A stretch of DNA of 64,000 bases from Paractinoplanes brasiliensis (GTDB lineage: Bacteria > Actinomycetota > Actinomycetes > Mycobacteriales > Micromonosporaceae): contig NZ_SNWR01000001.1 in NCBI RefSeq assembly GCF_004362215.1, positions 1,178,001 to 1,242,000 on the forward strand, written 5' to 3'. The notes beneath the pieces are model-generated. The model was not told the DNA's origin. It saw only the letters and a program-made list of their open reading frames with translations, and did not search any database. A program made the position numbers and the translations under genes. Below, piece by piece: positions 42,514 to 50,512 of the stretch (position 1 is its first letter; every line of letters begins with the position of its first letter).

Positions 42514-43437
42514 TCAGAACGACAGAACGGCACGACCCCGTACGTGCCCCGAGCGCATCCGCCGCAGCGCGTCGACGGCGTCGCCGAGGGACACGGACTC
42601 GACCGCCACGGACAGCTCGCCCGCCGCCAGCTTCCGGATGAGGGCGGGAGCCAGCTCGCGGGCCCGGCGCTCGTGCCGGATCATGTTGACCGGCAGCAGG
42701 GCCACGTCGTCGAGCAGCCAGTTCGGCAGGTCGATGGTGACCCGCGTGCCGGCCACGTAACCGACCACGACGGCCCGGCCGCCCTGGCGCACCCAGCGGC
42801 TGCGCCCGATCAGCCCCTCGCCGCCGAGCGTGTCCACCAGCAGGTCGGCCTTCTCGTCCGGCTCCTCCCCCAGGACGACGCCCGTGACGCCGCCGGGGAC
42901 CAGGTCGAGCTGGTCGTCCCGGCCCACGTACCCGGTCACCTCGGCCCCGGCCAGCAGCGCCTGCTGGGCCACGCTCGCGCCCACGGCCCCGGCCGCGCCG
43001 ACCACGGCGACCTTCTCGCCCGGCTGCAGCTTCGCCACGTCGTGCAGCACCACCGCGGCGGTCGTGGTGGGCACGAAGAACGTCGCCGCCACCTCGGGCG
43101 GCAGCCGCGGGTCGAGCACGGTCACCGCCTTGCGGGCCACGCTCACCCTTTCCTGCCAGGTGCCGCCGCGCAGCAGGCCGAGACCGCCGCCGCGCAGCAT
43201 CACCTGCGTGCCGGGGGCAAGGTCGTCGGCCTCGATCACGACGCCGCTGCCCTCGACGCCGCCGGTGTAGGGCAGCCGCGGCTTGAGCGCGAAGTTCCCC
43301 GACGCCACGGTCAGGTCGAAGTGCGCGAGAGCGGCCGCCTCCACCCGCACGAGGACCTCGCCCTCACCCCGTACGGGCTCCTCGATCTCGTGCACGACCG
43401 GGTCCTTGCCCCAGTCGTGCACGCGCAGGGCCCGCAT
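42514..43437 (-). CDS. MDR-family zinc-independent quinone-oxidoreductase-like enzyme
   Basis: 307 residues. The GroES-like N-terminal domain MRALRVHDWGKDPVVHEIEEPVRGEGEVLVRVEAAALAHFD is followed by a Rossmann domain with GEKVAVVGAAGAVGASVAQQALLAGAEVTGYVG (AxGxxG). The catalytic-zinc Cys/His set of alcohol dehydrogenases is absent, so a quinone/enoyl reductase role with NADPH is more likely. It is the last gene of the ring-cleavage operon; ATG 43437 overlaps the preceding hydrolase stop by one base (TGATG). Confidence 0.87.
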   Translation of the reverse strand: MRALRVHDWGKDPVVHEIEEPVRGEGEVLVRVEAAALAHFDLTVASGNFALKPRLPYTGGVEGSGVVIEADDLAPGTQVMLRGGGLGLLRGGTWQERVSVARKAVTVLDPRLPPEVAATFFVPTTTAAVVLHDVAKLQPGEKVAVVGAAGAVGASVAQQALLAGAEVTGYVGRDDQLDLVPGGVTGVVLGEEPDEKADLLVDTLGGEGLIGRSRWVRQGGRAVVVGYVAGTRVTIDLPNWLLDDVALLPVNMIRHERRARELAPALIRKLAAGELSVAVESVSLGDAVDALRRMRSGHVRGRAVLSF

Positions 43438-44285
43438 CAGGCGACCTTCGCGAGGAATTCGAGGCTGAGCGGGTTGTAGCGGGCGGCCTGCTCGTGCTGC
43501 GGCCAGTGCCCGGTGTCGTCGAACAGCTCCAGCCGCGAACCCGGGATCGCCTCGTGCATGGCCTGCGCCTCGGGCACGTCGCCGAACGGGTTCTTGCGGC
43601 CCCACACGATCAGCGTGGGCCGGCTGATCCGGGCCATCTGCTCGGTGGTCAGCAGATTGCGCCGGCGGATCTCCATCTTCTGCAGCGAGAGCAGGTTGTC
43701 GATGCCGGCCACGAAGCCGGGCTCGTGGTAGATCCGGTGCCGCACCTCGACCAGTTCCTCGGTGGCGTCGGCCGGGTCGGCCATCAGCAGCCGCAGCCGT
43801 TTGCGGGTCAGCTCGACGTCGTCGGTCGCCACGGCCTGCCGGGTGCTGGAGTCGATCCGCTGCATGACCTCGGGGTTGGCCACCGTGCCGCCCGCGCAGA
43901 GCAGTTGCAGGCTGGCGACCCGGTCGGGGAAGTCGGCGGCGGCGCGGGCGCCGACCCAGCCACCCAGCGACTCGCCGACGATGTGCGCCTTCTCGACCCC
44001 GACGGCGTCGAGATAGTCGAGCAGGTGCTTCACGTAGAGCGGGATCTCGTACGGGTGGCCGGGCTTGCCGGTGTAGCCGTGGCCGAGCATGTCGATGGCG
44101 TGGACGGCGTAGTGCTCGGCGTGCGCGGCGATGTTGCGGGTGAACGCCTCGAGGTGGCCGCTGGTGCCGTGCAGGAACACCACGGGGGCGCCGTCACCGG
44201 CTCGCAGGGTCCTCGTCCGCACGCCGCCGGCGTCGACGTACGAGAGCGAGAAGGGCACCGGGCTCAGGTCGGTCCAGATCGTCAT
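43437..44285 (-). CDS. Alpha/beta-hydrolase, meta-cleavage-product type
   Basis: 282 residues. The canonical triad is visible: nucleophile Ser106 in HIVGESLGGW, an acid near WGRKNPFGD, and His in FDDTGHWPQHEQ. The motif VVFLHGTSGHLEAF gives the oxyanion loop. Similarity in layout to BphD/MhpC/CarC hydrolases, plus a neighbouring extradiol dioxygenase, suggests C-C bond hydrolysis of a ring-fission product. An ester or lactone hydrolase is an alternative. It is the sixth of seven genes in the operon and is followed by the MDR gene with a 1-bp overlap. Confidence 0.87.
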   Translation of the reverse strand: MTIWTDLSPVPFSLSYVDAGGVRTRTLRAGDGAPVVFLHGTSGHLEAFTRNIAAHAEHYAVHAIDMLGHGYTGKPGHPYEIPLYVKHLLDYLDAVGVEKAHIVGESLGGWVGARAAADFPDRVASLQLLCAGGTVANPEVMQRIDSSTRQAVATDDVELTRKRLRLLMADPADATEELVEVRHRIYHEPGFVAGIDNLLSLQKMEIRRRNLLTTEQMARISRPTLIVWGRKNPFGDVPEAQAMHEAIPGSRLELFDDTGHWPQHEQAARYNPLSLEFLAKVA

Positions 44286-44295
44286 GGCGGTGCTC

Positions 44296-44400
44296 CTACG
44301 GCTGGTTGATGCGGTGGACTTGGGTGTTGCTGCGCTTGGCCAGTTCGCGGCCGGCCACCACGAGCAGGGCTACGCCGATCAGCGTGAACAGGGTCTTCAT
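44296..44400 (-). CDS. 34-residue single-span membrane peptide
   Basis: ATG at 44400 opens MKTLFTLIGVALLVVAGREL followed by AKRSNTQVHRINQP and TAG at 44296. It has one hydrophobic helix (about residues 4-17) and a basic, polar tail, so the C-terminus probably faces the cytoplasm. AAGGA lies about 10 bp upstream within the end of the preceding hydrolase gene, and spacing to neighbours is 2 and 10 bp. The tight placement inside the operon argues for a real gene; function unknown, perhaps anchoring or stabilising a pathway or transport protein. Confidence 0.65.
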   Translation of the reverse strand: MKTLFTLIGVALLVVAGRELAKRSNTQVHRINQP

Positions 44401-44402
44401 GG

Positions 44403-45257
44403 TCAGTTGTCCTTGTCTCGGCGGGCGCAGTCGGCCAGGAAAGCGGCCACGATCGCGTGGTAGCGCTCGGGCTGTTCCTCCTGCAGGTGGTGCGACACGT
44501 GGTCCATCACGTGCAGGTTGCCGTTGGGCACCATGCGGGCCAGCATCATCGGGTAGTCAGGGGTGAGGAACGCGTCCTCGCGGCCCCACATGAACAGCGT
44601 CGGCGCCTGGATCCGCCCCAGCTCGGCGGTGAGGTCCTGCCAGTCGCCGCGGGGCGAGTCCGACATCGCCGCCAGCGCGCGTTCCCCCTCGTCGAGGCTC
44701 TGCTCGTAGCGCATGTCGAGCGTGGAATCGGGGAGCTTGCTGCCGTCGAACCATTCCAGACGGGTGATGAGCTGCCGCATCTTCTCGCGGGTCGGGCCCT
44801 CGCCGCCGTAGTAGACGTCCCGGGCCGTACGCCCGCGGTGGCCGTTCTCCGGCAGCGGCGCGAGCGGGCCGTAGAAGACCGGCATGCTGCCCGTGATCAC
44901 CAGGGACCGTACGCGGCCGGGGTACTTGGCGGCCAGGTTGAGCGCGATCGTGCCGCCCCACGAGTTGCAGACGAAGTCGGCCCGCTCGATTCCCAGCGTG
45001 TCCAGCAGCTTGACCTGGCCGGCGGCGTGGAAGTCCCACATCGGGCCGGTGATGCGCACCTTGTCGGAGCGGCCGTACTGCAGGATGTCGGGGATCACGA
45101 CCCGCCGGTCGGCCGCGAAGAGCTCCGCCACCGGGCCGAAGTCGCTCCACCCGGTGCACCCCGGGCCGCCGCCGTGCAGGAACACGGTGTCGAGGCCCGA
45201 ACCCATGTCCAGGTAGTAGTAGCCGTCGGCGTACTTGCCGCCGGGCGCCTTGCTCAT
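44403..45257 (-). CDS. Alpha/beta-hydrolase, second ring-fission-type hydrolase
   Basis: 284 residues. The oxyanion segment TVFLHGGGPGCTGWSDF is the hallmark of meta-cleavage-product hydrolases (HGxGPGxxGW). The nucleophile is Ser99 in FVCNSWGGTIAL, and the MWGREDAFLTPDY and VMDHVSHHLQEEQ segments carry the acid and His. It probably hydrolyses the ring-cleavage product made by the LigB-type enzyme encoded two genes upstream. ATG 45257 has AGGAGG upstream and overlaps the M20-like stop by ATGA. Confidence 0.88.
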   Translation of the reverse strand: MSKAPGGKYADGYYYLDMGSGLDTVFLHGGGPGCTGWSDFGPVAELFAADRRVVIPDILQYGRSDKVRITGPMWDFHAAGQVKLLDTLGIERADFVCNSWGGTIALNLAAKYPGRVRSLVITGSMPVFYGPLAPLPENGHRGRTARDVYYGGEGPTREKMRQLITRLEWFDGSKLPDSTLDMRYEQSLDEGERALAAMSDSPRGDWQDLTAELGRIQAPTLFMWGREDAFLTPDYPMMLARMVPNGNLHVMDHVSHHLQEEQPERYHAIVAAFLADCARRDKDN

Positions 45258-46528
45258 CGTTCCTCCTCGGAGTTCGCGACCGCGACGCGGGCCAGGATCT
45301 CGCTGAGCCGCAGCATCTCGGTCACCTGCACGGTGTTCATGCCGAGCGCGAAGTCGATGCCGGGCAGGGGCGCCTTCGGCATGCCGACCCGCGCGGTGGG
45401 GATGCCGCGGGCACGCAGGATGTTGGCGTCGGTGGCGCCGCTGTTGCCGGGGATCGGCGTGTGCGGCCGGCCCGACGCCGCCTCCCACGCGCGGATCGTC
45501 TCGGTGATCACCCACGCTCCGGGGTCGGTCGCCGAGGCGGGGATGTGGTTGACCAGCTCGCAGCCGATCTCGGCGCCGAGTTCCCCGGCCACTCCGCGCA
45601 CGAATTCCGCGAGCTCACGGCGTACGGCCAAAGGCTCTTGACCTGGCGCGAGCCGGATGTCCAGCCGAATCCTGCACAGGGCCGGGGTCACGGCGAGCAG
45701 GCGTTCCCAACCGCCGGCGACCGAGCCGACGATGCCCTGGGGGGCCGCGGTGGCGGTGCGATGCCGGGCCGGGAAGTCCTCGAGCCAGCGTTCCAGGCGC
45801 GTGATCACCTCGGCGGCGGTGACGATCGGGTTGGAGTACGGGAGACGGTGGCGGCTTCCGGCGTACGTGTGAAGGCCTTTGACCGTCAGCTCGAACCAGC
45901 AGAGCCCGACCTCGTCGTGGGCCACGAAGTCGCCGGGTTTGGCGATGATCGCGTGGTCGGTGTACCAGCCGCGCTCGAGCAGGAACGACGCCCCGACGCC
46001 GTGGCCGGTGTTCTGCCGTCCCGTCGGGTCGATCGCGTCGGTGGGCATGCCGCCGGCGCCGAAGGCCAGCACCAGATCACCCTTGGGCTGCGCCATTGTC
46101 GCCTCAACCGCTTCCCCGTACGCCTGTCCGACCACCAAGACGCAGGCGGCGTGACCCTTGGGGTTGCCGGCCCCCAATCCCTGTACGAGGTCTCCGTTCG
46201 TTGTCGCCTCCGGACGCATGTCGGGGCGCAGCTCGCGGCCGATCCACGGGACGTCCTCTTCTTCCTCGCCCGTGGTCAGCGTGTCGATGGGGGCGTAGAG
46301 CATGAGGTCTCGGCCGGTTCGCCGGCTTCTCACGCGGCCCACGGCATTGGCTTGATCCTTGTCGATTCGCAGGACCTGTCCGTTTATTTCAGACATTTCC
46401 GCCGACAGCCACTCGGCCAGGGGGGCCTCTTTGCCGGTCGGGCTGGGGATGCTGGTGATCGCCTGCGCCGCCGCGCGCAGCCGCTCGGGGGTGATGCGGC
46501 GCAGCACCTCGGTGAGCAGCTCGCTCAC
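45254..46528 (-). CDS. M20-peptidase-fold protein lacking the metal ligands
   Basis: 424 residues, the normal M20/ArgE/DapE size, and the order of segments fits: catalytic-domain start SIPSPTGKEAPLAEWLSAEM, dimerisation-domain lead ELTVKGLHTYAGSRHRLPYSNPI, and C-terminal GNSGATDANILRARGIPTARVG. The metal site is degraded: the usual GHxD is A79-P80-I81-D82, the GxxDMKG motif is GAGNPKG (Asp to Asn122), the DEE motif reads FGAGG (156-160), and the final His region is lost. So it is unlikely to be a zinc peptidase. It may have a different chemistry, such as ring-fission or amide turnover, or a binding role. GTG 46528 overlaps the dioxygenase stop. Confidence 0.82.
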   Translation of the reverse strand: MSELLTEVLRRITPERLRAAAQAITSIPSPTGKEAPLAEWLSAEMSEINGQVLRIDKDQANAVGRVRSRRTGRDLMLYAPIDTLTTGEEEEDVPWIGRELRPDMRPEATTNGDLVQGLGAGNPKGHAACVLVVGQAYGEAVEATMAQPKGDLVLAFGAGGMPTDAIDPTGRQNTGHGVGASFLLERGWYTDHAIIAKPGDFVAHDEVGLCWFELTVKGLHTYAGSRHRLPYSNPIVTAAEVITRLERWLEDFPARHRTATAAPQGIVGSVAGGWERLLAVTPALCRIRLDIRLAPGQEPLAVRRELAEFVRGVAGELGAEIGCELVNHIPASATDPGAWVITETIRAWEAASGRPHTPIPGNSGATDANILRARGIPTARVGMPKAPLPGIDFALGMNTVQVTEMLRLSEILARVAVANSEEER

Positions 46529-47490
46529 CGGACACGCTCCGCGCCGAGCTCGCCGGCGGCCGCGCTGCCGGGACGGATCACCCCGACGCCCATCCCGGTC
46601 AGCCACTCCGGCATCGGGCTGTAGGCCAGGGTCTCCCCGGGCGCGAACCCGAGCGCCGCCGCCATGGTCAGCCAGGTGCGGATCTCCTGACCGCCGTTGC
46701 CGGCCTCCTCCCCGATCCGCGCGGTCGTCCAGTCGGCGTAGTGCCTCAGCTCGCCGCGGTCGAGCCGGCCCAGGAACGCCTCGTCGAACTCGGGGAACAG
46801 CGTGGGCCGCGCGCCGACGATGATCTCGCGGCGGCGCTTGTCGTACTTCTCCCATTCGCCGCGGCCGTTGCGCCACGCCTCGACCAGGAACTCCTCGTCG
46901 TCGCCGTCCGGGTCCTGCCAGCGGCTGGGCCAGGGCAACTGGTGGCTGAGCCCGCCCGAGGCGACGACCACGACCCGCCGGTCGCTGTTCTCGAGGGCGC
47001 GGGCGATGTTGCCGCCCAGCTCGACGCAGCGCTTGACGGTCGGCAGCGGGGTGGCGAACACGTTGACCACCAGCGGGGTGACCGGCACGTCGAGGTCGCG
47101 CAGCAGGTACTGCACGGCGTGGCTCTGCCCGTGGTCGATCGTCATCCGCGCGCTGATCGCGACCTCGGTGCCGCGCTCGACCAGCTGCTCCGCGAGCGCC
47201 TGCGCGAACGCCGGGTCCGGCTTCTGCGGGCCCTTGGGGGTGCCGCTCTCACCGGCGGCGATCACCTCGTCCACCCCGAGCGTGAACGACGGGATCAGGT
47301 CGAGCCAGAACCCGCGGAAATGGTTGGAGCCGATGATGACGACGTTGTCCGGCCGCGCCTCGGCGATCGCGTCGCGAGCGGCGCCGAGCGCGTCGCGGAA
47401 CCGTTCGGCCCGGCCGACGCCGGCCACCCTGTCCCAGTGGGTGTTCATCAGCGTCGAGTGCGAGGCGCCGACGCCCAGGACGATCCCCAT
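46525..47490 (-). CDS. LigB-type class III extradiol ring-cleavage dioxygenase
   Basis: 321 residues. The iron ligands of LigB-like enzymes can be seen: His11 in GVGASHSTL and His57 in VIIGSNHFRGFWLD. The conserved substrate His region is DHGQSHAVQYLL, and the Glu end is FPEFDEAFLGRLDRGELRHY. The protein should cleave a catechol, aminophenol or protocatechuate-like ring next to the hydroxyl, using Fe(II) and O2. Size and lack of a fused alpha domain resemble CarBb and LigB catalytic subunits; no small alpha-subunit gene is seen. ATG 47490 overlaps the Rieske stop by one base. Confidence 0.88.
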   Translation of the reverse strand: MGIVLGVGASHSTLMNTHWDRVAGVGRAERFRDALGAARDAIAEARPDNVVIIGSNHFRGFWLDLIPSFTLGVDEVIAAGESGTPKGPQKPDPAFAQALAEQLVERGTEVAISARMTIDHGQSHAVQYLLRDLDVPVTPLVVNVFATPLPTVKRCVELGGNIARALENSDRRVVVVASGGLSHQLPWPSRWQDPDGDDEEFLVEAWRNGRGEWEKYDKRRREIIVGARPTLFPEFDEAFLGRLDRGELRHYADWTTARIGEEAGNGGQEIRTWLTMAAALGFAPGETLAYSPMPEWLTGMGVGVIRPGSAAAGELGAERVR

Positions 47491-48740
47491 CAGCGGGTCA
47501 CCTCCGGCTTGCCGTCCTCGGCGGTGATGCCCTGTTCCTTGAGCCGCCCGACCCGCTCCTCGGTGACGTCCTCGGCCAGTTTGCGCCACTGCAGCAGCGA
47601 CTCGTCGGGGCGGTAGAGGCGCTCCGGCGGGGCGTCGGTGACCTCGACCATCCACTTGTCCTGGCCGGAGAACTGGCCGTGGAACAGCCACCGGATCGCG
47701 CCCAGGTACTTGGCGTAGAACGGCAGCGTGGCCACACCCCGGGCGAAGTTGACCATCACGCCGACGTACAGGTGGTTGTCCGCGTCCACCGGCACGTAGA
47801 ACTCGTAGTGGATGAACCCCGGGTACGCGATGCGCAGCACACCCGGCATCGAGATCGACGCGAAGCCCGGGAAGTCCTGTGCGGCGATGACCTCGTTGAC
47901 CTTGGCGGCGCCGCCGGTGTTCCCGATGTTGCGGTTGACCTTGTTCTTGTCGTGGCGAGTGGGGTCGACCTTGTACCAGGCCTTGCCGCTCCACCTGCCC
48001 AGGCCGGGGAAGTCGGCCTCCCAGTACTGGTTGTCCTGCACGCGGTAGATCCAGCGGCCGCGCTTGACGATGCGCGTGTCGTTGTGCACCGGCATCGCCT
48101 TGAAGAGCCGCCACAACGCCGTACGGTGCAGGTACTTCGCGTGTCCCTCGTCGTAGCCGTTCTCGGCCGCGAACCGCCAGTTGCCCTCGCGGGGCTGGAT
48201 CCGGGCGCCGACGACAGCCGCGTTGCCGACCAGCTCCTCGGGCAGCTGCTCGTCGATCGGCGGGGCGTCCTCACCGTCGCCGACGAACAGCCACACCATG
48301 CCAAGGCGCTCGGCGGTCTCGAACGTGGGCTGGGTGACCTTGCCGCAGATCGGCGAGTTCGGCCCGTCCGTGATGGCAGCGGCCAGGTCGCCGGTCCTCA
48401 GGTCGAACGTCCAGCCGTGGTAGACGCAGCTCACCGTGCCCGGGAACTGCTGGTTGCCGTAGCTCAGCGGGACACCGCGGTGCGGGCAACGGTCCTTGAG
48501 GGCGTACACGGTCCCGCGGTCCCGCATCACCATGATCCGCTCACCGAGCAGCGTGACAGCGGTGGGCTTGTTCGTGATCCGCGACGAGAACGCCACCGGG
48601 TACCAGTAGCCGCGGAACCCGGCCGCCGCCTGCTGGTAGTGCGGCCAGCTCGACCAGTCCTGCCGCCCGGGCAGCCGGCCGCGCCGCGAGGGGCGCCGGG
48701 GGCGGTCGGCCCGCGGGGCCGGCGTGCTTTCTGCGACCAT
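47490..48740 (-). CDS. Rieske non-haem iron oxygenase, CarAa-like terminal component
   Basis: 416 residues. The Rieske [2Fe-2S] site is Cys85-x-His87 (RCPHRG) and Cys105-x2-His108 (CVYHGW). The mononuclear iron site is NGYDEGHAKYLH (His200, His205) with bridging Asp197. The overall pattern FRGYWYPVAFSSRI...VTLLGERIMV and the end DESLLQWRKLAEDV match carbazole 1,9a-dioxygenase CarAa, a homotrimeric oxygenase without a beta subunit. It probably hydroxylates an aromatic or N-heteroaromatic ring. GGGAG lies upstream of ATG 48740. It is the first gene of the operon; ferredoxin and reductase are encoded divergently at 48887-50261. Confidence 0.9.
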   Translation of the reverse strand: MVAESTPAPRADRPRRPSRRGRLPGRQDWSSWPHYQQAAAGFRGYWYPVAFSSRITNKPTAVTLLGERIMVMRDRGTVYALKDRCPHRGVPLSYGNQQFPGTVSCVYHGWTFDLRTGDLAAAITDGPNSPICGKVTQPTFETAERLGMVWLFVGDGEDAPPIDEQLPEELVGNAAVVGARIQPREGNWRFAAENGYDEGHAKYLHRTALWRLFKAMPVHNDTRIVKRGRWIYRVQDNQYWEADFPGLGRWSGKAWYKVDPTRHDKNKVNRNIGNTGGAAKVNEVIAAQDFPGFASISMPGVLRIAYPGFIHYEFYVPVDADNHLYVGVMVNFARGVATLPFYAKYLGAIRWLFHGQFSGQDKWMVEVTDAPPERLYRPDESLLQWRKLAEDVTEERVGRLKEQGITAEDGKPEVTR

Positions 48741-48808
48741 GGTCAGACTCCCATCGTGCTTGCGATGGGTGGAGCGAATCACCGTTCCGGCCCCGGCCCC
48801 AGCCCGGG

Positions 48809-48844
48809 AGTCCGCCCACCGGAACGCGTTCCGCTCACCGGTCC
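48809..48844. promoter_or_regulatory. Paired island operators in the Rieske/reductase divergent promoter
   Basis: AGTCCGCCCACCGGAAC (48809-48825) and GTTCCGCTCACCGGTCC (48828-48844) lie head to head across GC, creating a central GGAACGCGTTCC palindrome. The spacing is identical to the pair upstream of iclR2. They are 43-69 bp from each divergent start (48740 and 48887). Confidence 0.7.
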
Positions 48845-48886
48845 GCCCGGGTCGGCAGGCGGCCCGCGGGTTCCTACGTTCCTGGC

Positions 48887-49912
48887 ATGACACCCACGAC
48901 GATCCACACGGATCTGGTCATCGTCGGGGCCGGCCCGACCGGCCTCTACGGCGCGTTCTGCGCCGGCTTCCGCGGCCTGAGCACCGTCCTGGTCGACGCG
49001 CTGCCCCAGGCCGGCGGCCAGATCGCCGCGCTCTACCCGGAGAAGGTCGTGCGGGACGTGGCGGGCCTGCCCGCGGTCACCGGCCGTGAGCTGGTCGACG
49101 GGCTGGCCGCCCAGGCCGACGCCTTCGGCACCCGCTACCTGCTGGAACGGCAGGCGGTGGGGCTGGGCCGCGAGGCCGGCCGGCCGCAGCTGACGCTCTC
49201 CGACGGCACGATCGTCGACGCGGGCGCGGTGGTGCTGACCGCGGGCATCGGCACCTTCACCCCGCGGGCGCTGCCGGCCGGCGAGGAGTTCCTGGGCCGG
49301 GGCCTGTCGTACTTCGTGCCCGACCTGAGCGCCCACACCGGCCGCGACGTCGTGGTGGTCGGCGGCGGCGACAGCGCGATCGACTGGGCCAACGCGCTCG
49401 TCCCGCTGGCCCGCTCGGTCACCGTCGTGCACCGGCGGGCCCGGTTCCGCGCCCACGCCGCCTCCATCACCGAGGCCGAGCGGGCCGGGGTCGTGTTCCG
49501 CACCAACTGCGAGGTGACCGAGCTCATCGGCGACGGCCGGCTTTCCCACGTACGGGTCGGCGACTCCCTGCTGCGGGCCGACAGCGTCATCGCCGCGCTG
49601 GGTTTCATCTCGGACCTGGGCCCGCTGGCCGGCTGGGGACTGGAACTGTCCGGCCGCACCATCGTGGTCGACCAGCGCATGCGCACCAACGTCCCCGCCG
49701 TCTACGCCGCGGGCGACGTCACCGAATACCCCGGCAAGGTGCGGCTGATGTCCGTCGGTTTCGGCGAGGTCGCCACCGCGGTGAACAACGCCGCGGTCGA
49801 ACTCGACCCCGAGGCCGCCCTTTTCCCCGGCCACTCCACCGAAGCCGCTCTTTCCCCCAGCCACTCCACCGAAGCCGCTCTTCCCCCCAGCCACTCCACC
49901 GAAGGGGCCTGA
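48887..49912 (+). CDS. Thioredoxin-reductase-like ferredoxin-NADP reductase
   Basis: 341 residues. The FAD site DLVIVGAGPTGLYGAFCAGF, the middle PQAGGQIAALYPEK (characteristic of TrxR-like FNRs without a CxxC), the NADP site DVVVVGGGDSAIDWANAL with VHRRARFRAH, and the C-terminal FAD segment PAVYAAGDVTEYPGKVRLMSVGFGE are all present. It passes electrons from NADPH to a ferredoxin, here most likely the FdxA-type protein encoded 1 bp downstream, and on to the Rieske oxygenase. The C-terminus carries three 10-residue repeats (49811-49900) absent from typical family members. Confidence 0.9.
   Translation: MTPTTIHTDLVIVGAGPTGLYGAFCAGFRGLSTVLVDALPQAGGQIAALYPEKVVRDVAGLPAVTGRELVDGLAAQADAFGTRYLLERQAVGLGREAGRPQLTLSDGTIVDAGAVVLTAGIGTFTPRALPAGEEFLGRGLSYFVPDLSAHTGRDVVVVGGGDSAIDWANALVPLARSVTVVHRRARFRAHAASITEAERAGVVFRTNCEVTELIGDGRLSHVRVGDSLLRADSVIAALGFISDLGPLAGWGLELSGRTIVVDQRMRTNVPAVYAAGDVTEYPGKVRLMSVGFGEVATAVNNAAVELDPEAALFPGHSTEAALSPSHSTEAALPPSHSTEGA
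49811..49900 (+). repeat. Three 30-bp in-frame repeats at the reductase C-terminus
   Basis: Units start at 49811, 49841 and 49871, each close to GAAGCCGCTC-TTTCCCCCAG-CCACTCCACC, encoding EAALFPGHST, EAALSPSHST and EAALPPSHST. They extend the protein beyond the normal end of the FNR fold. Confidence 0.85.
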
Positions 49913-49913
49913 C

Positions 49914-50261
49914 ATGCCGTACGTGATCGGCCAGGACTGCGTCGACGTCAACGACCGCGCCTGCATGGACGTCTGCCCCGTCGACTGCATCTACGTCGGC
50001 GACCGCAAAAGCTACATCAACCCGGCCGAGTGCATCGACTGCGGCGCCTGCGAGGTCGAATGCCCGGTCGAGGCCATCTTCGTGGACCGCAAAGCCCGCG
50101 GCGACGCCGGCCGCACCCAGTTCGCTGAGGACCAGAAGACCTTCTTCACCGTCACCCTGCCCGGCCGTTCCGCTCCCCTCGGTTCCCCCGGAGGAGCCCG
50201 CAAGGTCGGCGAACTCGGCGTCGACACCCCCTTCATCACCGGCTACGACGCCCGGGCGTAA
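49914..50261 (+). CDS. fdxA: FdxA-type 7Fe ferredoxin
   Basis: 115 residues. The motif set CVDVNDRACMDVCPVDCIY and ECIDCGACEVECPVEAIF matches actinobacterial FdxA with a [3Fe-4S] and a [4Fe-4S] cluster (Cys 9, 17, 21, 25 and 40, 43, 46, 50). The conserved tail LGSPGGARKVGELG also fits. It should carry electrons from the adjacent reductase to the CarAa-like oxygenase. ATG 49914 lies 1 bp after the reductase stop. A partial duplicate of its 3' end sits at about 50325-50376. Confidence 0.9.
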   Translation: MPYVIGQDCVDVNDRACMDVCPVDCIYVGDRKSYINPAECIDCGACEVECPVEAIFVDRKARGDAGRTQFAEDQKTFFTVTLPGRSAPLGSPGGARKVGELGVDTPFITGYDARA

Positions 50262-50324
50262 CGCGGCCGGATGTCGCCGACGCGATCGTGACGGCCGGCC
50301 TGACTGTCTGACCCGGGCTCGCCT

Positions 50325-50376
50325 TCCCGGCGGACCGGGCGTCGGCACCCCGTTCGTCACCGGCCTCGACACGCGG
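50325..50376 (+). pseudogene. Remnant of a duplicated ferredoxin 3' end
   Basis: The frame at 50336-50374 encodes GVGTPFVTGLDTR, which parallels the FdxA tail GVDTPFITGYDAR. The 39 bases align with 7-8 differences. No Fe-S motif remains. It probably derives from tandem duplication of fdxA followed by deletion. The rest of the 50262-50512 gap shows no gene; the FG-GAP protein promoter must lie there. Confidence 0.5.
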
Positions 50377-50512
50377 AAAACCGGGTCCGGCGCGAGCGTT
50401 CGAAGCGGTGAGACACGGGCGATGCGCGCGGGGCATCCTCACGGCAGTCGATCCGTTACCCTCTCCCCCGAATCGATTTCGATCGAACTTCACACGGGGG
50501 AACACCGACTTC

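Noticed and set aside
47490..48740. KshA-type steroid 9-alpha-hydroxylase identity for the Rieske protein
   Set aside because: No steroid-degradation genes surround it, and the N-terminal and C-terminal patterns follow CarAa more closely.
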